From NCBI GenBank assembly GCA_964494205.1, contig CAZBRD010000009.1:161979-225978 (forward strand): 64,000 nucleotides of DNA, read 5' to 3'. Shown here piece by piece: positions 26,887-35,560 of the stretch. The translations under genes and the position numbers were made by a program. Numbering within the stretch: position 1 is the stretch's first letter; each line of letters begins with the position of its first letter. Source of the stretch: JBBTCX01 sp964494205 (GTDB lineage: Bacteria > Planctomycetota > Phycisphaerae > UBA1845). The notes beneath the pieces are model-generated. The model searched no databases, was not told the origin of the DNA, and was given only the letters and a program-made list of their open reading frames with translations.

Positions 26887-27762
26887 ATGAAACGACCCAT
26901 TTTTTCATTTGTTCTAACCATTGCTCTGACACTCAGTCTACAAAGGAGTGCCAACGCCTTCCCCGGCCAATGTAGTTGTTCGTGCAAGAACAGTAGTCAG
27001 TGCTCAGGCCTCACGTGGTGCGGGCCTGAACCATGGGCCTGCCGACCGACAATTGGCATCACCGGCAAGCGGCTGGTTGGACAATGCAACTTCTGGAATA
27101 GTTCCGACGTCAGCGCTGGCATGAATCAGAACGTGGCCGATGCGTTGGAGTTTTGGTTGTTGGCGTTCGAAGCCGCCGGCAACAGTGGTGGTGGTCCGCC
27201 CAATGCAAGTTTGGTTGCGATGGCAAACGCCGTCCCGTTGCCCCCCTCCATCGCGCGGACCACGCGCGAACTTGCATTAGCGGTTCAGGCTGACTTCCTG
27301 GGAGTTGTTGCTGACGGTGGACGCTTCACTCCTCCACCATCGCCCGCCGCGTGTAATGATCCGATCACGCCCGGCCAAAATGGGTCAATTCTTCCATACT
27401 TGTCCTGCAATGCCGGCGTTGCGCAAATCATTCGCCAGGCGATGGTCAACGAACTACGCAATCCAAACCAGGGAAACTTCCAATCGCAAATGTCGCAGAT
27501 TCCGTTTGCTTGTCCGAGCTACACGACGGTTGGGCGCTGTACGTATCCTCCGCCGGACGGCCCGGGTGTTTTCCCGTATCCGAACGGACTGACTTGCTTA
27601 TCCGAGGAGTTGCGTGCTCCACTCGATTCGCTGTATGAAACAATGACCGGTCCCGTCCCTGCCGTTTCAGGGTTTGGCGTCGTTGTAATGTGTTTGCTGA
27701 TGCTTGTCGGTGGCGGCATAGTCGTACAAGTTCGAAAAACGCGAGCTTCAGCCGCAACATGA
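26887..27762 (+). CDS. Secreted protein with VPAVS-type C-terminal membrane sorting tail
   Basis: The ATG at 26887 was chosen because AAGGGGA lies 6 bases upstream and a normal signal peptide (MKRPIFSFVLTIALTLSLQ) follows; the frame is open to 26815. The mature N-terminus is Cys-rich (CSCSCKNSSQCSG). The C-terminus reads VPAVSGFGVVVMCLLMLVGG and ends RKTR. That is a short motif, a hydrophobic helix and a basic tail, closely resembling the IPTL/VPTVSEWG-type sorting signals of planctomycetes. The central domain is unrecognised. It is probably anchored at or processed by a dedicated transpeptidase or protease outside this window. Confidence 0.68.
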   Translation: MKRPIFSFVLTIALTLSLQRSANAFPGQCSCSCKNSSQCSGLTWCGPEPWACRPTIGITGKRLVGQCNFWNSSDVSAGMNQNVADALEFWLLAFEAAGNSGGGPPNASLVAMANAVPLPPSIARTTRELALAVQADFLGVVADGGRFTPPPSPAACNDPITPGQNGSILPYLSCNAGVAQIIRQAMVNELRNPNQGNFQSQMSQIPFACPSYTTVGRCTYPPPDGPGVFPYPNGLTCLSEELRAPLDSLYETMTGPVPAVSGFGVVVMCLLMLVGGGIVVQVRKTRASAAT

Positions 27763-27832
27763 TCGCAAACAGCTAGCGGTAATTGTCGTCAACTGAGTTA
27801 GGTCAAGGCAATGAACTGCATGGCCAAATGAC

Positions 27833-27865
27833 AACGCCGGGGCGAGTGATTCCCGCTCCGGCGTT
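27833..27865. terminator. Hairpin between convergent genes
   Basis: AACGCCGG/CCGGCGTT closes a 17-base interior. The downstream T content is low on either strand, so it may terminate weakly in both directions. Confidence 0.45.
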
Positions 27866-27906
27866 ATCTTAGCTGTGTCAGATTGTGTAGCTACTCTATC
27901 AATTGA

Positions 27907-30093
27907 TCACGCCGGCGACTTCGCTGGTCCCTTCTTCTCCGGCACCTTCACATCGAGATTTCGAACCAGGAACGCCATGCGGTCAGCTGCTTCGTCGATG
28001 ATTTTTGCGGTTGGCTTGCCGGCACCGTGCCCAGCTTTGGTATCGATGCGGATCAGAATCGGGTTAGAACCGCTCTGGGCTTCCTGCATGGTGGCTGCGA
28101 ATTTGAAGCTGTGCGCCGGCACTACGCGATCATCATGATCACCCGTGGTAATCAGCGTCGGCGGATAGCTCGTACCTTTCTTGATGTTGTGCAACGGCGA
28201 ATACTTCATGAGGGCTGCAAACTCTTCCGGATTCTCAGCCGAGCCGTAATCCGACGTCCACGCCCATCCAATCGTGAACTTGTGGAACCGCAGCATGTCG
28301 AGTACACCAACCGCCGGGAGCGCTGCACCGAACAAGTCAGGTCGCTGCGTAATGCACGCACCCACCAGCAGACCGCCATTGCTGCCGCCGGAAATCGCCA
28401 GCTTTGAAGACGTCGTGTACTTGTTGGCGATCAACCATTCCGCTGCCGCGATGAAGTCGTCAAAGCAATTCTGCTTCTTGAGCTTCTTGCCGGCATCGTG
28501 CCACTCCTTGCCGTATTCGCCACCGCCTCGAATGTTCGCCATCGCATACACGCCGCCCATCTCCAGCCAAACGAGATTCGTGATCGAGAAGCTAGGCGTC
28601 ATCGATGCGTTAAAACCGCCATATCCGTAAAGGTGCGTCGGGTTCTGGCCATCAAGCTGCAAGCCCTTCTTGCTCGTGATGAACATCGGGACTTCGGTTC
28701 CGTCCTTGCTCTTGTACTTCACCTGCTTCGTTTCATAGTCAGCCGGGTTGAAATCAACCTTGGCCTGACGGAACACAGAACTGTCACCCTTCTCCATGTC
28801 ATACCGGAAAATGGTCGGGGGATAGATGAAACTGGTGTAGCTATAGAACGTCTCGGTCTCATTGCGGCGACCGCCGAAACCGCCGGCGCTTCCGATGCCC
28901 GGCAGCTGCACGTCGCGAACATGCTTGCCCGTCAGGTCATGAATCTTGATCAGCGTATGTGCATCGTGCAGATAGGTCAGCGTGAACTTGTTGCCCACCG
29001 TGCTGACACCTTGCAATGTGTCCGCTGTCTGTGGGATCAACTCCTTCCAGTTCTCGCGTTGTGGCTTGGTGATATCGATAGACACGACGCGGCCTCGCGG
29101 TGCATCCTTGTCCGTCTGGAACCACCACGTCGTGCCATCGTTGTCGATGTAATTGTATTGCGCTTCGAACTCGTTGATCAGCTCGACGACCTTGCCATTC
29201 GGATCCTGCAGGTCCTTGTAGAAGACCATGTTCTTGCGTTCAGTGCCCTTGGAGACGGAGATGACCAGGTAGCGACCATCGTCGCTGACGCCAGCCCCGA
29301 ATCCCCATTCCTTCTGGTCAGGCCGATCATAGATCAGCTTGTCTTCGCTCTGCGGCGTCCCAATCTTGTGGTAGTAGAGTTTCTGGAAGTAATTCTGATC
29401 ACGGAACTCCTTGGTCCCTTCCTGCTTGGGTTCGTCGTACCGACTGTAGAAGAAACCCATGTTGTCGTGCGTCCAAGAAGCGTTGGAGAACTTGACCCAT
29501 TTCACCATATCGTCGCGATCTTTGCCGCTGTCGATGTCGCGCACACGCCATTCCTGCCAATCCGAGCCCTTCGACGATGTGCCATAGGCCAACAGTTTGC
29601 CATCTTCCGTGATATCAAGACCGCTCAGCGCAACAGTGCCGTCCTCTGACAGCTTGTTGGGATCGATGAGAACCTTCGGTTCACCGGTCGGCGAATCGGA
29701 CCAATAGTAAACACTTTGGTTCTGCAGACCGTCATTTTTGGACCAGAAATAGCGACTGCCACGCTTGAACGGCTGTCCATATTTCTCGTAATCCCAAAGC
29801 TGTGTGAGTCGCTCTTTGATCTGCGGGCGCGACTTGATCTCGTCGAGATACTCATTCGTGATCTTGTTCTCAGCGTCGATCCAAACGCGCGATTCCGGCG
29901 CATCCGGATCCTCCAGCCAGCGATACGGGTCAGCCACCGTAATGCCGTGGTAGGTGTCAGTCACGTCACCCTTTTTTGCCTCCGGGTACTTGATCGGCTT
30001 GGCCGGTTGGCCGAAGGCAAGGCTGACGACGAGCAGGCTGCTGATCGATGCAATCAGCCCGAACCGCAGATGAAACAAACGCGATTTGTTCAT
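27907..30093 (-). CDS. Prolyl oligopeptidase family serine peptidase (S9A), secreted
   Basis: S9A enzymes cleave short peptides after proline. The 728-residue protein has a signal peptide (residues 1-28, ending SLAFGQP), then the family N-terminal YPEAKKGDVTDTYHGITVADPYRWLED. A seven-bladed propeller spans about 60-440 and the alpha/beta hydrolase domain the remainder. The catalytic triad is visible: Ser near 570 in GGSNGGLL, Asp near 651 in GDHDDRVVP, and His near 688 in GHGAGK. The signal peptide places it in the periplasm or outside, a likely role in peptide scavenging. Confidence 0.93.
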   Translation of the reverse strand: MNKSRLFHLRFGLIASISSLLVVSLAFGQPAKPIKYPEAKKGDVTDTYHGITVADPYRWLEDPDAPESRVWIDAENKITNEYLDEIKSRPQIKERLTQLWDYEKYGQPFKRGSRYFWSKNDGLQNQSVYYWSDSPTGEPKVLIDPNKLSEDGTVALSGLDITEDGKLLAYGTSSKGSDWQEWRVRDIDSGKDRDDMVKWVKFSNASWTHDNMGFFYSRYDEPKQEGTKEFRDQNYFQKLYYHKIGTPQSEDKLIYDRPDQKEWGFGAGVSDDGRYLVISVSKGTERKNMVFYKDLQDPNGKVVELINEFEAQYNYIDNDGTTWWFQTDKDAPRGRVVSIDITKPQRENWKELIPQTADTLQGVSTVGNKFTLTYLHDAHTLIKIHDLTGKHVRDVQLPGIGSAGGFGGRRNETETFYSYTSFIYPPTIFRYDMEKGDSSVFRQAKVDFNPADYETKQVKYKSKDGTEVPMFITSKKGLQLDGQNPTHLYGYGGFNASMTPSFSITNLVWLEMGGVYAMANIRGGGEYGKEWHDAGKKLKKQNCFDDFIAAAEWLIANKYTTSSKLAISGGSNGGLLVGACITQRPDLFGAALPAVGVLDMLRFHKFTIGWAWTSDYGSAENPEEFAALMKYSPLHNIKKGTSYPPTLITTGDHDDRVVPAHSFKFAATMQEAQSGSNPILIRIDTKAGHGAGKPTAKIIDEAADRMAFLVRNLDVKVPEKKGPAKSPA

Positions 30094-30437
30094 GGAACAT
30101 CCTCACAAAATGCCTGATAGCGAACGATTCACCGCCAGCCGACCACGGGCGCGGTCCGTTCTTTGCAAGTCCAAATCGTAGTCTTTCCCCGGTTTTGACT
30201 CAATCGCAGGATCACGGCGCGTGCAGGTTCGTACAAGACCGTGCAAGCCCCGACGCAATGGATGCCTGCATGTTCGCGATCCTCATCGCCAATCTTCCAT
30301 CGCCCCACAACGAGAATGTAGGGCGGGTTTCACCCGCCACCCAACACCTCAGCAAAGCATCAGTGCAAGAAAGCGGTCGCAGTTGAAATGCGTCGCTTGA
30401 TCATCAAACCTCCACCCAAATACGATAGAATACAAAT
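30094..30437. repeat. Gene-free stretch with one tiny-loop hairpin
   Basis: It separates divergent genes. One hairpin stands out: GGCGGGT/ACCCGCC at 30322-30338 with loop TTC on the plus strand, GAA on the minus strand, the same GAA loop seen at 2033-2035. A promoter for uvrC is expected but was not identified. Confidence 0.5.
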
Positions 30438-31871
30438 ATGGCTGTTGATCGCGTCGAAACCATCCGCGTGAAAATCGCGGGCTTTCCAAAGACACCCGGC
30501 GTCTACCTGATGAAGGACGCGGAGGGTCGCGTTCTGTACGTGGGGAAGGCCAAAGACCTTCGCTCGCGCGTGAGCAGCTATTTCGTCCCATCCGCGGACT
30601 TGCTCAACACGCGCGGACCCGACATCTGTCGCATGGTCGAAAACGTCATCGATATCGAATTCATCGAATGCGACAGCGAAGTCGACGCCCTGCTCAAAGA
30701 GGCCCGACTGATCAAGGATGTCCAACCGCCGCACAACATGATGCTCAAGGACGGCAAGACGTTCCCCTACATCGAAATCACCACGGGCGACGACTTTCCT
30801 GGTGTATTTGTCACACGCACGCCGCGGTCGAAGGGCAGCAAGCTCTACGGCCCTTTTCCGTCCGCGTCCGCGATTCGCGATGCCGTGAACGCCCTGCAAA
30901 AGGTCTTCAAGTTCCGCACCTGCGAGTTGGACATTCGCGACGGCGACGAATCTCGCCGCTTCTTCCGCCCGTGCCTGCTCCATTCCATCAACCAATGCAC
31001 CGCACCCTGCGCCGACTTGATCACCAAGGACGATTACTCGAAAGACGTTGATCGCCTCAAGAAGTTCATGGCCAGCAAACGAACGGTTGTACTGCGCCAA
31101 ATGCAGAAAGACATGGAAACCGCATCAAGGGAACTGAAGTTTGAGGAGGCGGCCCGATTGCGCGACCGCATCAAGGCGATCCAATCGCTGGAGCTTTCCG
31201 GCGACGTCCGCGAAGACGTGCAGCCCGAGTGTTTCTACGTCGACCCGCGCGAAGGACTCGAAAAACTAGCCGAAATCCTCGGCACAGACTCGCCGCCTCG
31301 CAGCCTCGAGTGCATCGACATTGCGCATCTGCAAGGCGAATCAACTGTCGGCGCACTGGTCTGCTTCATCGACGGCAAACCGTTCAAAAGCGGTTATCGC
31401 CGGTTCAAGATCGGAAGCGTCACCGGTGTTGATGATTACGCGGCCATTCGTGAAGTCATCACCCGCCGCTATCGCCACGCAGCCGAGGGCGACGAGCTTT
31501 ATCCCGATGTCATCATCATCGACGGCGGCCTTGGCCAGTTGCACGCCGCTCAAATGGTCTTCGACGAAATGAACGTCAAACCGCCGATGGTCATCGCGCT
31601 CGCCAAGCGCGAAGAGGAAATTTACATCCAGGCTAAGGCCGCACCTATCCGATTGCAACGAAACAACGAAGCACTTCGACTACTTCAATTCATTCGCGAT
31701 GAAGCTCACCGTTTTGCACAGGCGTATCATCATTTGCTGCGAAAGCGGCGTACGTTCGATGAAGATGCTAGCAACGGTCGTAGACCGCCAACTGGTCATC
31801 GCAAGCCAAAATCAAACGAAGTCAAAAGCAATGATGACACGTCTTCGTCGCCATCCAACGAAATGGAATAG
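30438..31871 (+). CDS. uvrC: UvrC excinuclease subunit lacking the C-terminal HhH domain
   Basis: UvrC makes both incisions in nucleotide excision repair. The GIY-YIG domain for the 3' cut is at residues 14-90 (TPGVYLMKDAEGRVLYVGKA). The UVR helical hairpin that binds UvrB is at about 233-249 (LKFEEAARLRDRIKAIQ). The RNase H-like domain for the 5' cut runs to about 430 (CIDIAHLQG, YPDVIIIDGGLGQL, RDEAHRFA). After the latter the protein ends in a hydrophilic tail (SNEVKSNDDTSSSPSNEME); the roughly 150-residue tandem helix-hairpin-helix domain of standard UvrC is absent. No HhH coding sequence appears in other frames downstream, so this is not an obvious frameshift. Confidence 0.93.
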   Translation: MAVDRVETIRVKIAGFPKTPGVYLMKDAEGRVLYVGKAKDLRSRVSSYFVPSADLLNTRGPDICRMVENVIDIEFIECDSEVDALLKEARLIKDVQPPHNMMLKDGKTFPYIEITTGDDFPGVFVTRTPRSKGSKLYGPFPSASAIRDAVNALQKVFKFRTCELDIRDGDESRRFFRPCLLHSINQCTAPCADLITKDDYSKDVDRLKKFMASKRTVVLRQMQKDMETASRELKFEEAARLRDRIKAIQSLELSGDVREDVQPECFYVDPREGLEKLAEILGTDSPPRSLECIDIAHLQGESTVGALVCFIDGKPFKSGYRRFKIGSVTGVDDYAAIREVITRRYRHAAEGDELYPDVIIIDGGLGQLHAAQMVFDEMNVKPPMVIALAKREEEIYIQAKAAPIRLQRNNEALRLLQFIRDEAHRFAQAYHHLLRKRRTFDEDASNGRRPPTGHRKPKSNEVKSNDDTSSSPSNEME

Positions 31872-31914
31872 GCTGCGCACCCCCGGTAATTTCACGGCAG
31901 TCATCCATTCACCA

Positions 31915-33720
31915 TTATGGGCTGCAATTCCCGCTTGGCCGCGGCGTCGCATTCCACACCGTGAACTCCCCGGCCCCGTTCAGCAGATCAATCACGCGAA
32001 GAATATCCGCCGGGTTGAATTGTCCGCTGTGGTCGATGTCGCGACTGTGCACACCCCACGGGCAGTTGGTCGCGGGTGAGATTCCGTTGAGGCAGTCGAT
32101 GATGCGCAGAATATCGATCGAGGAAGCGGTCGTGTCACCATTCACGTTGCTGGGGTGTGCGATCAACGTCCCCACCAGCACTTGTTGATCGCCGGTTTGA
32201 TTGAAAATGCGCGTGACAGCCCCCGGCGTGATCGGCTTGGCCAGCGTCAACACCAGCGTGCAATTCCCCTGCGATGTAACGCTCTGGATCGAATTCGGCG
32301 CGCCTGCGTGCTGCGTTTCGCAAAGCGACCATTGCGACAAGTCGACGCACGGCGTGCCAGCCACTGTGATTGATTGAATGCCTTGCCGTTGGCTTGCGTC
32401 GTTCACCAAGTGCGGCTGTCGTGCGTCGACCGTGCCGCTGAGCGGCGTCAAAAAATGCACGGGTGCGTTCGTGCATTCGCAATCGTCGGGAATCTGGTTC
32501 GCGTTGCAATCGACGCTGCTCCCGTGGGTAATATCGCACGTGTCGTTCACTGAATTCCCATTGCAATCCGGCTCAGCGCAGGAATCCGCGATGCTTAACG
32601 GCAGACCGTCGTTGATCGTGCAAAACTCAACCGAAAACCTCGCACATTGAAACTCCGCGTCAATGCAACAGGGCCGGCGACACGACTTCTCAGCAATCGT
32701 CACGCACGATGCATCCCACGCCGCATCGCAGCAAAACGAATCCTGCTCACACACCGTTTGACAGCAATCGATCACACTGCAACCGGGAGTACCGTCGTTG
32801 GCTACATCGCACCGATTCGTCGAAGTAAGGCAAGCGCTCGGCGGGCAAGATTCGGGGCCCGCGGCGCACGTCGAACCCAACAGCCACAGACCCGACAACG
32901 ATTCACACTCCGCCCGCATCATGTCCGCACACGGTTGATCGGGCACACAACACCCCGCGATGCCGCAGGGCGGAAAGAACGGTTCATCCTCGCAATTCGC
33001 ATCCAATAGAAAGCGCCCGCTCTTACAGTTAGAGAATGAAATCGGAGATGTGCAAAACGGCGGCTCATTGGCCAGGTCATTACAACAGGCGCCGATCTCG
33101 CAATCATCAGGAAGTCCGTTCATGTTCATGTCGATCAGCACACCCGCCAGAATATCGCATTGATCGGTAATTCCGTTCCGGTTGCAATCGGGCTCTTCGC
33201 AACTGCCCGATGTGAGTAGTGTGCAACCTTGCGCGAGGCAGGCGTTGGTTTCCATGATGGTGCACGAGGAACCTTCTTCAGCACAGCAGCAGGGCAACAT
33301 GCACGGAAAAACCTCGCACGTGGAGCCCTCCGGCCCTTCGATGCCGCTCAGCGATTCGCAAAGTTCAGAAGTAATATCAAAGCAGCCGGGCAGACTTGGA
33401 ATGCAGCAGGCGGTGGGGCAAGGTTCATCCGCACACAGAATGTCTACACCTGGCGGAAACCCGCCCAGTTGATTGCAATCGCACCGATTCGTATTAACGC
33501 AAGCTTGGCCCGCAATACAACAGGCATGGTGACATTGCGTCGCGGAGCATGGCGTGCCATTCCCCTCAAAACATCCGCCCTGCGCGGTGCATTGGCTATG
33601 GGTGAGTTGCTGACAGGCGTCGTCGAGGCAGCACGCGCCCGTGTCGCCGGCCACCGCGATCCTGATTCCTGCAATAGCGAACAATGCAAGAAAAAATGGG
33701 ATTCGATTCTTCCAGCGCAT
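31915..33720 (-). CDS. Secreted Cys-rich repeat protein with DARQP and dockerin-like domains
   Basis: The start was set at the ATG with AGGGGG just upstream, giving the signal peptide MRWKNRIPFFLALFAIAG. About eight Cys-rich modules of roughly 40 residues follow, each opening like GACCLDDACQQLTHSQC. Between them are two calcium-type repeats, DCNRNGITDQCDILAG and DCNGNSVNDTCDITHG. Near residue 440 comes the DARQP domain also found in the 2-6 kb paralogs (GTVDARQPHLV). The protein ends in a dockerin-like doublet (SNVNGDTTASSIDILRIID, DIDHSGQFNPADILRVIDL). Probable extracellular or surface protein with calcium-dependent folding; function unknown. Confidence 0.75.
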   Translation of the reverse strand: MRWKNRIPFFLALFAIAGIRIAVAGDTGACCLDDACQQLTHSQCTAQGGCFEGNGTPCSATQCHHACCIAGQACVNTNRCDCNQLGGFPPGVDILCADEPCPTACCIPSLPGCFDITSELCESLSGIEGPEGSTCEVFPCMLPCCCAEEGSSCTIMETNACLAQGCTLLTSGSCEEPDCNRNGITDQCDILAGVLIDMNMNGLPDDCEIGACCNDLANEPPFCTSPISFSNCKSGRFLLDANCEDEPFFPPCGIAGCCVPDQPCADMMRAECESLSGLWLLGSTCAAGPESCPPSACLTSTNRCDVANDGTPGCSVIDCCQTVCEQDSFCCDAAWDASCVTIAEKSCRRPCCIDAEFQCARFSVEFCTINDGLPLSIADSCAEPDCNGNSVNDTCDITHGSSVDCNANQIPDDCECTNAPVHFLTPLSGTVDARQPHLVNDASQRQGIQSITVAGTPCVDLSQWSLCETQHAGAPNSIQSVTSQGNCTLVLTLAKPITPGAVTRIFNQTGDQQVLVGTLIAHPSNVNGDTTASSIDILRIIDCLNGISPATNCPWGVHSRDIDHSGQFNPADILRVIDLLNGAGEFTVWNATPRPSGNCSP

Positions 33721-33778
33721 CTTGCCCCCTGACCGGCATTGCCTAGTGCCAGTCTCCAAGATGATACCAAAATCCTCG

Positions 33779-35560
33779 TTAGTTTCCGACGCCCTGTGTG
33801 GCCGGGGAGGGCGTCCATTCGAAAATAAGAAGCTCCTCATCAAGAAGCTTCGGCGTAAGCCCCTGCGCCAACGCAGATTCCAGGAGGAGATCATCCAGCA
33901 GAACTCGCACGCTTAGACGCTGTGGGTCCACGGTATCCACCAGCATGAAGGCCCGATGATTCGCGTCCACTACCTTTCGCATTCTGCCTGCAATTTCCTT
34001 CGCGTCCTGAACGGCAGCGAACCGCCGCTCGGGCGATAGATCGGATTGGCTGTCTACCCACCCGATCTGATCATCAAGCCACGATGGAAAACTGATGATC
34101 GTCCCGCGAAACTGTGCGCGGTCTAGATAATACAACATGCCCGCACGATCGTAGTTGAACGCTACAACAAGATCGTCAGCTCCTGCCTGCTTCGCAAGCA
34201 CATCAGCCCGGCGATGGTGGACGGTCTCCGGCGGACGAAACCATGCGTACCGCGCAATGACAAACAAGCTGCACAGAAGAAGCAGAACGACTGCACCTGA
34301 TCCGACCATGTTGCGCGCGACTCTTCCATAATGCTGCAGTCCCTCCATCTCAGGAATCGCCGCCACCACCAGTGAGATCAGCAGGACAAAACTTGGCCAG
34401 GCAACCAAGTCGTACCGACCCGGCAAATAGATCGCGCGAACGGTGAGCGAGTACGCCAATGCGATCAGCAACGGCACGAATGTAAGACCTGCAAGAACGA
34501 ATAGAACAGATCGAAATGGGAATGCGCCAGTCCATAACGGAGTTGAACAAGTGCCATTGTCTGGCACTGATTGCCCTGGCGTTGGACTTGAACGAGTCCC
34601 GGGCTGGCCAACTTCACTTCCCTCTCTACCTTGTCGCCATCGCAGCAACCCAATCGCTGCGATCATCAACACGGGAACCAACGCCACGAACAACGCCGTG
34701 GGTCCATGCGTCGCCTGCGTCGTATCAGGCGCATCAAGCGACAACCCGCGCAAATGGGCGGGGTAATGCCCCGCAGGCATGAATGCCCAGATCGTTTGCA
34801 ACAACGCACCGATCGGTGCAAAGTGATCTGCCACCCACGCCTGCCCGCCACCGGCCGCGGGAAGCACAGCCAGCACGAAATAAGGCAGAAAAGCCAGCAA
34901 TACCGCCGTCTTCGCACACGCCCATCGAGTCAACGCACGCCGCCGGTCCCCACTTAGCAGCACGATGAGCACGCTCGCTGGAAACCAGAAGAGAGTGAAA
35001 TAGTGCGTAAATGTCGCAAGGAGCGCCACGGCAGAATAAGCAACCCACCAACGCCAGCTCGCACGTCGAACAGCCTCTACCAGCAACAGCAACGCAAGCG
35101 TGAGGAACATCACCCAAAGCGCATACGCCCGCGCTTCGCTGGCATAGTAAATGTGCAGTGGATGGAACGCGGCGATGAGCGCCGCAAACACGAATGCACG
35201 AAATCCACCGAGTCGAAACGCAATGAACGCAAGCAACGGGACCGTCAGCGTCGCAGCCACCGCCGATAGCGAGCGGTAGCAAGCTTCTGAATTTCCAATT
35301 AGCGAAACCCAGCCCTTGAGCAGGATGTAATAAGGAAGATTCGTGCTTTCGACCAACAAGCTGCGACCACCCTGCCAGTCGAAGAGATTCTTCACGTAGA
35401 TGTAGGTACACGCTTCATCAAACCAGAAATCGCGCGCAGCCAGGTTCCAGAATCGAAAAACCCCGCCGATAAGCGTGAACAAGATAACACTGACCGCGAT
35501 CAGCGTTCGCGAAGGAGCACAAGAATTAGATTTGCTAGTTTGCGGCTGGATCGAAGACAT
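33779..35560 (-). CDS. GT39-like membrane glycosyltransferase
   Basis: A 593-residue polytopic membrane protein with about ten or more hydrophobic helices. The first periplasmic loop has the family acidic motif RDFWFDEACTYIY, the Asp-Glu pair needed for lipid-linked sugar transfer, and later HPLHIYYASEARAYAL, typical of PMT_2/GT39 enzymes. The C-terminal third is soluble. A hydrophilic, Pro/Ser/Gly-rich insert (GREGSEVGQPGTRSSPTPGQ and on) between two late helices is encoded by hairpin repeats at 34550-34599. The gene overlaps the end of the MreC-like gene by 26 bases, so the two are translationally linked. Confidence 0.78.
   Translation of the reverse strand: MSSIQPQTSKSNSCAPSRTLIAVSVILFTLIGGVFRFWNLAARDFWFDEACTYIYVKNLFDWQGGRSLLVESTNLPYYILLKGWVSLIGNSEACYRSLSAVAATLTVPLLAFIAFRLGGFRAFVFAALIAAFHPLHIYYASEARAYALWVMFLTLALLLLVEAVRRASWRWWVAYSAVALLATFTHYFTLFWFPASVLIVLLSGDRRRALTRWACAKTAVLLAFLPYFVLAVLPAAGGGQAWVADHFAPIGALLQTIWAFMPAGHYPAHLRGLSLDAPDTTQATHGPTALFVALVPVLMIAAIGLLRWRQGREGSEVGQPGTRSSPTPGQSVPDNGTCSTPLWTGAFPFRSVLFVLAGLTFVPLLIALAYSLTVRAIYLPGRYDLVAWPSFVLLISLVVAAIPEMEGLQHYGRVARNMVGSGAVVLLLLCSLFVIARYAWFRPPETVHHRRADVLAKQAGADDLVVAFNYDRAGMLYYLDRAQFRGTIISFPSWLDDQIGWVDSQSDLSPERRFAAVQDAKEIAGRMRKVVDANHRAFMLVDTVDPQRLSVRVLLDDLLLESALAQGLTPKLLDEELLIFEWTPSPATQGVGN
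34550..34599. repeat. Two hairpins inside the GT39-like coding sequence
   Basis: AGTGCCA/TGGCACT with loop TTGTC (34550-34568) is followed 15 bases later by GGACT/AGTCC with loop TGAACG (34584-34599). They encode a non-conserved hydrophilic loop of the membrane protein. Confidence 0.6.
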
